Positions 8,380 to 17,317 of a DNA stretch of 64,000 nt are shown here, piece by piece. Positions within the stretch are counted from its first letter, which is position 1; each line of letters starts with the position of its first letter. The stretch lies in NCBI RefSeq assembly GCF_009914765.1, contig NZ_WYDS01000013.1, positions 62,001 through 126,000 of the forward strand. The letters are read 5' to 3'. This stretch comes from Halodesulfovibrio sp. MK-HDV (GTDB lineage: Bacteria > Desulfobacterota > Desulfovibrionia > Desulfovibrionales > Desulfovibrionaceae). The translations under genes and the position numbers were made by a program. The notes beneath the pieces are model-generated. The model did not search any database and was not told the DNA's origin. It saw nothing but the letters and a program-made list of their open reading frames with translations.

Positions 8380-11300
8380 ATGCGCCTAAAAATGTTGACT
8401 CTTCTTGTGTGTGGAATGTTGCTTCTAGGAATGGGAGCGATATACAAAACAGTGCTCTTTTCTTTGGACTCTCGTGACAATACCGTTGAACGGTTGATTG
8501 AGAACAAAGAGTTTGTGTGGGCGAACTTTTCACCGGAAGAGCGCGACTGGCTTTCGAAGCATGGGACTGTGCGTGTCGGTATCGATAACAACTTTTTCCC
8601 CATTGAAGCCAAGACGGACGAAGGGCAGCATGTAGGTATGACAAGTGATTACCTGCGTATCCTTGAAAAGCTTACAGGGTTAAAGTTTGTCATTTCTGCT
8701 GTGGGCGAATGGACGCAGGTAATGCAGAACATGCGCGATGGGCAGCTTGATATGATTGCCGCGTTGATGCGAACTCCCAGCCGAGACGATTTTCTTAATT
8801 TCAGTGCACCGTTTATTAAAATGCCCGGCATTATTGTTGTGCGAAAGGGTGACTGGAAAGACCTTACTCTGGATGACTTAAGCGGTAAGCGTGTTGCCGT
8901 TGTCCGCCGTTATGCATGGCATGATTACCTTGAGGACTATTATAAGGATATCATCATTGATGTGGTGGATAATAGTGAAGAGGGCTTGCAGCGTGTAGCG
9001 TTCGGACAGTCGGATGCTCTTGTAGATTACCAATTCAGCATCACACATCAGATTAAAAAGAGTGGCGTACTTGATTTGCAGGTAGGCGGCGTTGTGGGGT
9101 TAACCGCAAGTTTGTCTATCGGCATCAACAAGGACTTGCCAATATTGCAGAGCATTTTGAACAAGGCACTGCATAATATTACTTCAGAAGAACATAGTGC
9201 CATTGTTGGTAAATGGGTTCGCATGGAAGAGGTTGATCCTGTTTCCACGCGCGCTATTGTTCTCATATTGATGTGCTTCACATTCCTCATCGGTGCTACA
9301 TGCATTATTGTGCTGTGGAACCTTTCTCTTAAAAAACTCGTAGATAAAAAAACAAGCGAACTGAATGCTGAGTTAATTAAACGTGACTCTGTTGAGGCTG
9401 CGTTGCGAAACAGTGAAGTGCGTTATCGAAGAATTTTTGAGAACATTCAGGACGTATACTTTCAGGCACTTCCTGACGGACGTATTCGTGAGGTCAGCCC
9501 TTCTATTCAACAGGTTTTCGGGTGGACTCCAGAAGAAGCACAAAAAGCTTCTATTTACGATTTTTTAGATCCTGAAGTTGTTCAGGTTCTAAAAAAGGAA
9601 CTGCGTAAGCGTGGAAAGTTAGAAGACTTTGCTTTTGTCTTCGGCACTGGCGAGTACGCAATGCATTGTTCTGTGACCGGTAAAATGCTTTTTGATACAG
9701 AAGGCAATCCGGCGGAATTTGTTGGTTCCGTTCGTAACGTAACTACTCGTGTTCAATATGAGAAAATGTTGAGCAAAGCCAACCTTGAACTTGAATCACG
9801 TGTTGAAGAACGTACTCGTGATCTGAGAGACATGAACAAGGAATTGCAGCGTTCAAAAGAAGCTGCGGATGCGGCGACACAGGCAAAAAGCCAGTTTCTT
9901 GCAAGTATCAGTCATGAAATCAGAACTCCTTTGCATGGTATTATCTCTTTTGCGGAACAGGTTCGTATGCTTGAAGCATCACCGCCTGTCCGAAAGTACT
10001 TGAGAAATATTTTGGATTCCTCTTTTACGTTGCTCGACATTATTAACGAGCTTCTGGACTTTTCCAAGATTGAAGCTGGTCACGTTGCTGTAGAAAATAT
10101 GCCTTTCCATCTCGACAGCACTATTCAACGAGTATGTAACCTTGTTCTGGGCAGAGCTGCGGCAAAAGATCTTGAATTCATTGTTGATCTTCCATCCAGT
10201 GTGCCAACAAAACTATGTGGTGATTCGGGTAAGTTGCAACAGGTGATGTTGAATCTCACAAGTAATGCGCTGAAGTTTACTCCTCCCGGCGGTACGATTT
10301 CTTTGTCATTCCGCTATCACCAAATCAGTGAAAACAATATTTTATTGCAGTGCTTTGCGCAGGATTCCGGCATCGGTGTTCCGTCCGGTTCTATGGAACA
10401 ATTGTTTATTCCATTCCAGCAATTAAGTGCGCCTGAATTACGCAGCTATGGCGGTACTGGCCTTGGCTTGAGTATCTGTAAGCAGCTGGTTGAACATATG
10501 GGCGGCGAAATTTGGGCAGAGTCAGAACAGGGCGTTGGTAGCTTGTTCGCATTCTCTATTCCGTTTGAACTGGAAGCATCCTGTTGTGACAAATGGGAAT
10601 TACCAGAAGAGCTGACGAATATTGTTGCTCTCGTGGTTACAAAATCGGAACAATCCGGCAGTGTTATCCGCTCTCACTTTAATGCTATCGATATGATGTC
10701 TTCTATTGCCTATGGTGTGGACGACGCCGTGTTGAAGCTTGAGTCAGGTGTTGTGAAGCCGGACGTTATTTGTATCGGCCACAATATTCCATTGGCTGAG
10801 CGTCCGGAACGTTTATTCCACTTTACTGATAATGGTGAACCTATTCCTGTTCTGCTCATGGCTGCAAAGCACGGCAAGCTTGTGCTCGGAAGTTCTAAAC
10901 TCCCAGAGCATGTACATTTGGTTACAGATATTCTGACCATGCGTATGCTGCTGAGCTCTCTGTGCACCATGCTTGGAGCAGAAGACGCGGTGCTTGCTGA
11001 TGCCGAAATGAGTTCGCTTGGAATGCCTGATGAAGACCGATTTGAAGGGAAGCGAATTCTTATTGCCGAGGATACTCAGACCAACCGCGAAATTGTCACC
11101 ATGCTTCTGGAACCGACAGGTGGACTGCTTACGTTTGTAACGAACGGGCGTGAAGCTGTAGAAGCGGTACGTAAGATTACATATGACGTTGTGCTCATGG
11201 ATATCCAGATGCCAGAAATGGACGGGTATGAAGCCGCAGCGCTGATTACTAAAGAACTTGGTTCTGTTGCACCGCCTATGATTGCGTTAACAGCGCATGC

Positions 11301-12069
11301 GATTAAGGGAAGCAGGCAGCGAGCTGAGGACGCAGGAATGGACTTTTATTTGTCTAAACCGTTTGGCAAAGAGTCACTGTACTCAACTATTGCAAATGCG
11401 TTGAACGCGGAGGGCGAAGTGGAAGCATCTGTGCAAGATTATTCAGGAGACAATCAGACATTGTCTGTGCCGTATGGCATTTGCACAGAGGTGGCAAAGC
11501 GTTTGGGAGTAACTCAGGATTCTTTTGATCGTCTGCTGAAGCTTTTTGCTCAGGAACACGCTGAGGCTATTGAAACTTTGCGTATAGCTCGCGTTAACCA
11601 TGAGTATGAGCATGTAATGAAGATTGCGCATACTATTTCCGGTGCGGCTTCCAATATCGGAGCAGCACAGAGCGGCACAATAGCTAAGCAAATTGAAATG
11701 CGTGCGGAACGTGTTGTAAATGGGCAAAGCACACCGCTTGGAATGGATGATCTTATTCTTTCACTTGATCGGGAGTTAACGCCTTTGCTTGAAGAAGTGG
11801 CTGCTAAAAATGAATTTGTGCAGGTGCCTGTTGTTGATACAGCAGGAATACCGCTTACCGCTTCTGATATTGCCGTTGCAAAGAGTCTTGCGGTTGCTCT
11901 GAAGGCTGCCGATCCTGTTAAAATTGAAGAATTATTGCCGCAAGCTGTTGCGTTCCTACCGCAGGCGGATTCTGTTGCTTTGGAATCATTAGTTTTCCAG
12001 TATGACTATGAAAAAGCACGAAGCCATTTGCTTGCATGTGAGTCGGTTTCTACTTTTAGAAATGCATAG
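8380..12069 (+). CDS. Hybrid sensor histidine kinase with periplasmic binding-protein sensor, PAS, receiver and HPt domains
   Basis: A 1229-residue BvgS/EvgS-like kinase. An N-terminal membrane anchor (1-27) is followed by a periplasmic SBP_bac_3 domain (about 55-285, HGTVRVGIDNNFFPIEA), a membrane helix (about 294-316) and a PAS domain (about 347-468). Then come a coiled coil, HisKA with the phospho-His512 (SISHEIRTPLHG), HATPase_c with N, G1 and G2 boxes (NLTSNALKFTPP, DSGIGVP, GGTGLGLSICKQL), a diverged receiver-like region, a complete receiver with Asp941 (DVVLMDIQMPEMDG) and an HPt domain with His1084 (IAHTISGAASNIGA). This gives a full phosphorelay. AGGAG precedes ATG by 9 bases. The sigma54 regulator 5 bases downstream is the likely output, and the divergent TRAP operon a likely target. 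Confidence 0.93.
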   Translation: MRLKMLTLLVCGMLLLGMGAIYKTVLFSLDSRDNTVERLIENKEFVWANFSPEERDWLSKHGTVRVGIDNNFFPIEAKTDEGQHVGMTSDYLRILEKLTGLKFVISAVGEWTQVMQNMRDGQLDMIAALMRTPSRDDFLNFSAPFIKMPGIIVVRKGDWKDLTLDDLSGKRVAVVRRYAWHDYLEDYYKDIIIDVVDNSEEGLQRVAFGQSDALVDYQFSITHQIKKSGVLDLQVGGVVGLTASLSIGINKDLPILQSILNKALHNITSEEHSAIVGKWVRMEEVDPVSTRAIVLILMCFTFLIGATCIIVLWNLSLKKLVDKKTSELNAELIKRDSVEAALRNSEVRYRRIFENIQDVYFQALPDGRIREVSPSIQQVFGWTPEEAQKASIYDFLDPEVVQVLKKELRKRGKLEDFAFVFGTGEYAMHCSVTGKMLFDTEGNPAEFVGSVRNVTTRVQYEKMLSKANLELESRVEERTRDLRDMNKELQRSKEAADAATQAKSQFLASISHEIRTPLHGIISFAEQVRMLEASPPVRKYLRNILDSSFTLLDIINELLDFSKIEAGHVAVENMPFHLDSTIQRVCNLVLGRAAAKDLEFIVDLPSSVPTKLCGDSGKLQQVMLNLTSNALKFTPPGGTISLSFRYHQISENNILLQCFAQDSGIGVPSGSMEQLFIPFQQLSAPELRSYGGTGLGLSICKQLVEHMGGEIWAESEQGVGSLFAFSIPFELEASCCDKWELPEELTNIVALVVTKSEQSGSVIRSHFNAIDMMSSIAYGVDDAVLKLESGVVKPDVICIGHNIPLAERPERLFHFTDNGEPIPVLLMAAKHGKLVLGSSKLPEHVHLVTDILTMRMLLSSLCTMLGAEDAVLADAEMSSLGMPDEDRFEGKRILIAEDTQTNREIVTMLLEPTGGLLTFVTNGREAVEAVRKITYDVVLMDIQMPEMDGYEAAALITKELGSVAPPMIALTAHAIKGSRQRAEDAGMDFYLSKPFGKESLYSTIANALNAEGEVEASVQDYSGDNQTLSVPYGICTEVAKRLGVTQDSFDRLLKLFAQEHAEAIETLRIARVNHEYEHVMKIAHTISGAASNIGAAQSGTIAKQIEMRAERVVNGQSTPLGMDDLILSLDRELTPLLEEVAAKNEFVQVPVVDTAGIPLTASDIAVAKSLAVALKAADPVKIEELLPQAVAFLPQADSVALESLVFQYDYEKARSHLLACESVSTFRNA

Positions 12070-12074
12070 GAAGG

Positions 12075-13871
12075 ATGAGAAACACTGTGAGAAAAAAACC
12101 GTTAATTCTTGTTGTTGATGACAATCCGGTAAACCTGCGCATTCTTGTAGATAACCTTCAAGAAAAATATGCGCTGGTTGTGGCTAAAACCGGTGAAAAA
12201 GCGCTGGAACATGCCGTTGTGCAGCGACCGGATCTTATTCTGTTGGATATTGTATTGCCTGACATGGATGGCTTTGCCGTTTGTGAGGAACTACAACAGC
12301 AGGAAGCGACGCGCAGCATTCCGGTGATATTTATTTCCAGTATGCAGGACCCCGAATATAAAACCCGCGCGTTCAGCGTTGGGGGCGTAGACTATGTAAC
12401 CAAGCCGTTCCATCAGGCAGAAGTGGTTGCAAGGGTTCATACTCATTTGCTTCTAAAGGGTATGCGGGAACGTCTTGAAGAAAAGAACGTACTCGTAAAG
12501 CAGGAACTGAGTGAAAACCGCCGCCAGCTGAATACTCTTATGGATAACTTACCGGGAATTGCCTACCGGAGTGACGTGGATAAGTTGCGGACTATGCAAT
12601 TTATGAGCGTTGGAACTCATGAAATTACTGGCTTTCCCCATACGCATTTCACAGAAGATGGCATGGAGCCGTTTATCTCTGTTGTCGCAGAAGATGACAG
12701 AATAGAACTTACAGAACGTTTGCAGGCTGCTTTGGCTGCCCGTTTGCGTTTCGAACACGTTTACCGGATTCAGCCTAAATCGGGAGATTCCCGATGGGTT
12801 CGTGAACAGGCCGTAGGGCTATATGACGACGACGGAACTCCGTTTGCCATTGAAGGTTTTATTTCTGACGTTACTGAAAGTAAAATGCAGGAACTTGGTA
12901 TCTGCGAAGAAAACCGCCAGCTTAAAAGTAAAATGAAGGCGCATTATTTTGGTAACATTGTTGGCAACTCCGAACCGATGCAGAACATTTATGAAATGAT
13001 TCTGAAGGCTGGAGCAACCGACGACAACGTGATTGTGTATGGCGAGTCTGGCACAGGTAAAGAACTTGTGTCCCGTGCTGTGCATGACAACAGTTCCCGA
13101 TTTAATCGAAATTATGTTCCTGTAAACTGCGGTGCTATTCCTGAACAACTTTTTGAGAGTGAATTTTTTGGACATAAAAAAGGTGCATTTACCGGTGCGG
13201 TAGGAAGTCGCAAAGGGTATTTAGAGCAGGCAGATGACGGAACTCTTTTCCTTGATGAACTAGGTGAAATTAGCCTTATCGGACAAATTAAATTGTTGCG
13301 TGCTATTGAAGGCGGCGGGTTTACCCCAGTAGGGGGCACAGAGCTTGTGCATACTCGTCCACGCATTGTAGCGGCAACAAACCGAGATCTGATGGAGCTG
13401 GTTCAGCAAGGGCAAATGCGAAGCGACTTTTATTACCGTATTCATGTTGTGCCTATCTACATTCCGCCATTGCGCGACCGCAAAGAAGATATTCCGTTGC
13501 TTATCGATCACTTCCTTAGAGTGTTGCCGGAACTGGATGGCCGACCACAGATTACAACGGAAGTCCTCAATGCATTCATGACCTATGACTGGCCGGGTAA
13601 TATCAGGGAAATGCAGAATGCTTTGCACCAGTATTTAAACCTCGGAACCCTTTCGTTGGGCGGGGAACGTATTATTACTGGGAGCAACAGAGTTGGAATG
13701 CAAGTGCTTCAGGAGCCACTTGATACCGCAATGTCACGTTTTGAACGTCAGTATATTATGGATATTTTGAAAGCGAATGAATGGCATCGATCGCATACCG
13801 CTCGAACTTTGCAAGTCGATAGACGTACGTTATTCCGTAAAATGAAGCAGCACGGTATTGATGAAGCATAA
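12075..13871 (+). CDS. Sigma54-dependent response regulator (REC-PAS-AAA-HTH)
   Basis: A 598-residue regulator: receiver domain with Asp58 (LILLDIVLPDMDG), a PAS domain (about 145-275), a sigma54-activating AAA+ domain with Walker A GESGTGKE (about 323) and the sigma54 contact loop KGAFTGA (about 370), and a C-terminal Fis-type HTH (HTARTLQVDRRTLFRKMKQ). It activates sigma54 promoters after phosphorylation. It is coupled to the hybrid kinase upstream and followed by a terminator. An in-frame GTG at 12087 is an alternative start. Confidence 0.92.
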   Translation: MRNTVRKKPLILVVDDNPVNLRILVDNLQEKYALVVAKTGEKALEHAVVQRPDLILLDIVLPDMDGFAVCEELQQQEATRSIPVIFISSMQDPEYKTRAFSVGGVDYVTKPFHQAEVVARVHTHLLLKGMRERLEEKNVLVKQELSENRRQLNTLMDNLPGIAYRSDVDKLRTMQFMSVGTHEITGFPHTHFTEDGMEPFISVVAEDDRIELTERLQAALAARLRFEHVYRIQPKSGDSRWVREQAVGLYDDDGTPFAIEGFISDVTESKMQELGICEENRQLKSKMKAHYFGNIVGNSEPMQNIYEMILKAGATDDNVIVYGESGTGKELVSRAVHDNSSRFNRNYVPVNCGAIPEQLFESEFFGHKKGAFTGAVGSRKGYLEQADDGTLFLDELGEISLIGQIKLLRAIEGGGFTPVGGTELVHTRPRIVAATNRDLMELVQQGQMRSDFYYRIHVVPIYIPPLRDRKEDIPLLIDHFLRVLPELDGRPQITTEVLNAFMTYDWPGNIREMQNALHQYLNLGTLSLGGERIITGSNRVGMQVLQEPLDTAMSRFERQYIMDILKANEWHRSHTARTLQVDRRTLFRKMKQHGIDEA

Positions 13872-13913
13872 GAGCTTTTACCTTGGCTGAACTTTTCAAG
13901 ATAAATAAAAATT

Positions 13914-13945
13914 CCCTCGTAGAAAAATCTGCGAGGGAGTTTTTA
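13914..13945. terminator. Bidirectional rho-independent terminator
   Basis: CCCTCGTAG/CTGCGAGGG is a 9-bp stem with one G-U, with T-rich sequence on the plus side and A-rich sequence before it. It ends the kinase/regulator operon and can also stop the minus-strand lipoprotein transcript. Confidence 0.85.
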
Positions 13946-14058
13946 TTTGGGCTGAACTTGAGTTGGTTTTGAAAAATGTAATGCGGTTAAGAGCACGAGA
14001 TAAATATTTTATCCATAAGAATGTTGTGCTGAGCGATGCTCTTTCCCGTGTCCGTAAG

Positions 14059-14208
14059 TTACTCAAAAAGCTTATTGGCTTTTTCTTTGGCGTCTTCGAC
14101 AGCCTGATCGATTTTCTTGCCTGCTTTTTCTGCAGGACCATCTTCTTTGCACCCCATAAGTGGGAGCGTTAATGTTGCAACAAGAAGAAGAGTGACAATA
14201 CGTTTCAT
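14059..14208 (-). CDS. Small lipoprotein (49 residues)
   Basis: A 49-codon gene. The product starts MKRIVTLLLVATLTLPLMGC, a classical lipoprotein signal with lipobox LMGC and Cys20 as the lipidated residue. The mature part, KEDGPAEKAGKKIDQAVEDA followed by KEKANKLFE, is charged and predicted to be one amphipathic helix. It resembles small entericidin-like or YgdR-like lipoproteins in form only; I do not recognise the family. AAGGAT lies 6 bases before the start. The gene stands alone between two terminator-like hairpins. Confidence 0.8.
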   Translation of the reverse strand: MKRIVTLLLVATLTLPLMGCKEDGPAEKAGKKIDQAVEDAKEKANKLFE

Positions 14209-14434
14209 AACAATATCCTTAGATGGAAAATCCGCTTAAAGCATACTAATTTCAAATTTGTTAGTAATAGCGGTGAGGTAGTAAAGGTTGTAGCAGCGCA
14301 TTTGTCAGTAACTCCAATGAGAACAGTATGTAATGTGTAGTAGAAGTAGATTCTCATTATGCATACTATATACTGGAGATCGGTAGTATCTTGAAAGTTG
14401 GAATCAAGGTCAATCGATAAGGTCGCGCAGTAAA

Positions 14435-14481
14435 GTTACAACAAAGCCCTGTCACAGATAATGACAGGACTTTGTTGTAAC
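14435..14481. repeat. Long hairpin with 20-bp arms
   Basis: GTTACAACAAAGCCCTGTCA pairs with the inverted copy at 14462-14481 with one mismatch and a 7-base loop. There is no long T-run. It lies downstream of the tetR-like gene on the minus strand and close to the tRNA fragment. It may be a weak terminator, the end of a structured RNA or an element end. The rest of 14209-14730 holds only this hairpin and the tRNA fragment. Confidence 0.6.
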
Positions 14482-14535
14482 CTAACCTGCTGTATTTATA
14501 AGTACGGGCTTACACGTAAATCTTTGTTCATTTAA

Positions 14536-14580
14536 TGGTGCGCCATGAAGAATTAGAATGCTCGGCCAACGGCTTAGAAG
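14536..14580 (-). pseudogene. Decayed 3' fragment of tRNA-Arg(TCT), putative attachment-site remnant
   Basis: These 45 bases align without gaps to the 3' end, T-arm, variable region and anticodon arm of the complete tRNA-Arg at 19440-19516. Both ends are identical (TGGTGCGCCA and CTCGGCCAACGGCTTAGAAG), with about 7 mismatches in between. The match stops at the anticodon loop. It has the same orientation as the complete gene and lies on the 3' side of it, as expected when an element integrates at the end of a tRNA gene. Confidence 0.75.
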
Positions 14581-14730
14581 AGTGAGAAGTGTTTAATAAG
14601 GGTGGTAAATTAAGAGGTTGTGGTGTCGGACATGTTTCGGGTGTTCATGATATTTCGCACTTTTAATGAGCAAGGTGTTGTTCACGGTATGCTTGAACTG
14701 GGTGAATCAAATCAACTATGCCGTATCTGA

Positions 14731-15318
14731 TTACGCTGGGCTGACCTGAACTAACTTGATGACTACCTCGGTCAACTCATCTGCAAAGGACTCGTCCATT
14801 GGAGCGTGACCTATGAGCAGGCGATACCACATGGTGCCAAAAACAATATCAATCAACATTTCCAGATTCTGTTCGGGGCTAATCCGTCCACGCTCCATTG
14901 CTTGTAGAAAAATAGAGCGTAAGACCGTGCGTCGTTGTGCAGTAAAATTATCCCTGAATCTTTTGCGAAAATCTTCGTCCTTTTGTGCATGCGCCATAAG
15001 GAAGCGAAGATGTGCACCGTCGCCATCAGTGATAGTTTTCATCGATTGTTTCAGGAACTGACTAAGCGTTTTTTGTAACGATTCAAAATGAATAACCATT
15101 ATCTTTGTAGCAGCTTGAAGGAGGACGGCTTCCAGCACTATGTCTGCCAATGTGGGCCACCAGCGATAGATAGTCGGTTTGCCGACGTTAGCACGTCTTG
15201 CGATGGCCTCGATGGTTAATCCAGCCCCACCTTGTTCATGTAACAACTCATGTGTCGCTTTTATTACCGCTTCCTGCGACTTCTCGCTTCTGGGACGTCC
15301 TATTTTTGCTTTCATCAT
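14731..15318 (-). CDS. TetR/AcrR-family transcriptional repressor
   Basis: A 195-residue TetR-type regulator. The N-terminal HTH includes QEAVIKATHELLHEQGG and ANVGKPTIYRWWPTLADI (about residues 35-55), the usual TetR recognition helix. The C-terminal ligand domain is variable and matches TetR_C-like domains of multidrug-type regulators. The ATG at 15316-15318 is chosen because GAGGAGGAAGC immediately precedes it; the frame stays open upstream but lacks a ribosome binding site. A perfect palindrome at 15385-15401 in the gap to the divergent flavodoxin gene is a probable operator. Confidence 0.88.
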   Translation of the reverse strand: MMKAKIGRPRSEKSQEAVIKATHELLHEQGGAGLTIEAIARRANVGKPTIYRWWPTLADIVLEAVLLQAATKIMVIHFESLQKTLSQFLKQSMKTITDGDGAHLRFLMAHAQKDEDFRKRFRDNFTAQRRTVLRSIFLQAMERGRISPEQNLEMLIDIVFGTMWYRLLIGHAPMDESFADELTEVVIKLVQVSPA

Positions 15319-15384
15319 GCTTCCTCCTCGGTACCCTCTGAAGAATCTTTTGCCATGGTTGACATTTGTTGGCAAGTTTATTTA

Positions 15385-15401
15385 CGTTACGTACCGTAAC
15401 G
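15385..15401. promoter_or_regulatory. Palindromic operator, likely for the TetR-type regulator
   Basis: CGTTACG-TAC-CGTAACG is a perfect 7-bp inverted repeat with a 3-base spacer. It lies 67 bases upstream of the TetR start and about 110 bases upstream of the divergent flavodoxin/ferredoxin gene. Size and position fit a TetR operator controlling both genes. Confidence 0.65.
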
Positions 15402-15512
15402 AAATTAGAAAAAGATATTTGTGTGAGGCACTGGTCAAAAACAGTTGTTAATAAAATGGTATATTAGATGTATTACATGTGAAATTCACAGGTGATTGAT
15501 GGAGCAAATGAA

Positions 15513-16313
15513 ATGAAAATCGAATCTGTAAAATTAGTATATTTTTCACCTACTGGAACAACTAAAGCGGTTATCCATGGCATTGCGCGTGGTCTTAATT
15601 CAAGCTCTACGGAACTAATAGATATAACCAAGCCAGAGGCAAGAATACAGCCGTTACTGACTTCAGAAGATGAATTGCTTGTAGTTGCGGTTCCCGTATA
15701 TATGGGGAGGGTTCCGGCATTGTTAACTGAATGGTTACAGATGATAAAAGCTAAAAAAACTCCCGCGGTCTGTGTTGTTGTCTATGGTAATCGCGAATAT
15801 GAGAATGCACTACTTGAATTAAAGGATATGCTACAGGATTGTGGCTGTATCTCCATTGCCGGTGCAGCATTCGTTGGCGAACACTCGTTTTCAAATTTCG
15901 AGACTCCAGTAGCACTGGGTCGGCCCACTGAAGACGACTTAAATTGTGCTGAAGTCTTCGGGCAGAACATACATGAAAAGCTACAATCGATTTCATCAAC
16001 TTCACAGATATCTAGTGTATCTGTACCCGGAAGTTATCCTTATGGGGGAGTGACGAAGCTATGGGATGTGGACTTTATTGCAGTAGATAACTCATGCACA
16101 CAGTGTGGTGTTTGTGCAGACGTATGCCCTGTAGGCGCTATCGATTTACTACATAGTACCATTATTGATCAGGTAAAATGCATCACGTGTTGTGCATGTA
16201 TTAAAAACTGTCCTAACAGCGCCAGAAGTATAAAATCTGGTCCAGTAAAAGATGCCTCAATAAGACTCAATACGCTTTATAGTGAACCCAAAAAACTGGA
16301 ATGTTTTCTATAA
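15513..16313 (+). CDS. EFR1-type flavodoxin/2[4Fe-4S] ferredoxin fusion
   Basis: A 266-residue electron-transfer protein. The N-terminal flavodoxin-like domain has the FMN-phosphate loop YFSPTGTTKAV near residue 10. The C-terminal bacterial ferredoxin domain has two cluster motifs, CTQCGVCADVCPVGAI and CITCCACIKNCPNSA. This is the arrangement of EFR1-family proteins, which shuttle electrons in anaerobes. ATG 15513 is preferred over the in-frame GTG 15492 because GGAG lies 8 bases before it. The gene is divergent from the TetR-type repressor and probably regulated by it. Confidence 0.88.
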   Translation: MKIESVKLVYFSPTGTTKAVIHGIARGLNSSSTELIDITKPEARIQPLLTSEDELLVVAVPVYMGRVPALLTEWLQMIKAKKTPAVCVVVYGNREYENALLELKDMLQDCGCISIAGAAFVGEHSFSNFETPVALGRPTEDDLNCAEVFGQNIHEKLQSISSTSQISSVSVPGSYPYGGVTKLWDVDFIAVDNSCTQCGVCADVCPVGAIDLLHSTIIDQVKCITCCACIKNCPNSARSIKSGPVKDASIRLNTLYSEPKKLECFL

Positions 16314-16506
16314 TGTTAGTTACTCGTTTCGCCAGTGGGTTCGTGAAAAAAAAATAAAGGCTGCTTAATAACATGTTGGAAAAATATGACATAGATGCTC
16401 TTGTTCGTATCCGTAAGCAGCCCAAATGTTCCATAATGTTTTCATGATTATCTTCGAAGTGATCTGTAACTGTTTTTGCTGAAAATTATTGAATGAAAAT
16501 ACATAA

Positions 16507-16540
16507 AAAGGCTCTTGCGAAGCATCGCAAGAGCCTTTTT
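16507..16540. terminator. Bidirectional rho-independent terminator
   Basis: AAGGCTCTTGCGA/TCGCAAGAGCCTT has a 4-base loop, A-run before and T-run after. It separates the converging flavodoxin gene and NapH-like operon. A looser inverted repeat (GGCTGCTTA/TAAGCAGCC) flanks 16357-16421. Confidence 0.9.
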
Positions 16541-16561
16541 ATATTTTATGAAGCAGACCAG

Positions 16562-17317
16562 TTACTTTTTAGTGAAAGGAGTAGTTATGGAAATAGCATC
16601 GACAGGACATACATTCTTGCAGGCTCCACAGTTTGTACAGTTAGCTTCCGCAGGGCGCGTATCCTGTTTGCAAGTGCGGGAACACTTACCGCAGTCTGTA
16701 CACGTTGATGCCATTGTATACTTGAAGAATGAGAAGCGGTTGAAAAATTCCAGAACACCACCTGTAGGACATACAAATCTGCAAAAGAAGTATGGAATAA
16801 CAAGCCCGAGTGCGATAGCGGCAACAACGAATAGGGTGCGGGAAAGCCACAGCAAGTTTGCATGTTCGAATGTAAGCATTGTGGAGTTGATGAATTCACC
16901 AGTGCGAATCGGAACAGCCCAGCGCGGGTTCTGCATTGCAAAGAAGAGATACGCAGCGCCGATTGCGGCAATGTACTTCCCCTTTTGAGCAATGGACTTG
17001 ATAACCGGAGAAATTTTTCGTTTCGCAATGGTTACAGAGCTGAATAGTTCGGAAATGGTTCCCACAGGACAAGCGTATCCACAGAATGCCCTGCCAAAGA
17101 ATAATGCTGAAACTGCAATACCAACAAGCACGATGTACCAGAGCTTTTTACCCGGGCACTGCACGACAGGACAGTTTGCACAGCTTACGTATGGCACTGC
17201 AAATGGACATCGGAAAATTCCATAGTAGGAGAACTCTGCAAGCATAAAGAAAGATACAGCTTGTATTACTCGTCGAGGCCATAGACGGGTGAGGGGTGAT
17301 AGTCGCGAATTAGGCAT
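16562..17317 (-). CDS. NapH/CcoG-like membrane 4Fe-4S protein
   Basis: A 251-residue membrane ferredoxin. About four membrane helices are present, with cysteine motifs between them (CANCPVVQCPG, FCGYACPVG, RFVCPTGG) as in NapH/MauN/NosR relatives. At the C-terminus are two cluster motifs, CTDCGKCSRTCKQ and CTNCGACKNVCPVDAI. Such proteins pass electrons from the quinone pool or cytoplasm toward periplasmic partners. It overlaps the binding-protein gene upstream by 8 bases and is the last gene of a three-gene operon. No reductase for it to serve is encoded nearby. Confidence 0.88.
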   Translation of the reverse strand: MPNSRLSPLTRLWPRRVIQAVSFFMLAEFSYYGIFRCPFAVPYVSCANCPVVQCPGKKLWYIVLVGIAVSALFFGRAFCGYACPVGTISELFSSVTIAKRKISPVIKSIAQKGKYIAAIGAAYLFFAMQNPRWAVPIRTGEFINSTMLTFEHANLLWLSRTLFVVAAIALGLVIPYFFCRFVCPTGGVLEFFNRFSFFKYTMASTCTDCGKCSRTCKQDTRPAEANCTNCGACKNVCPVDAISITTPFTKK

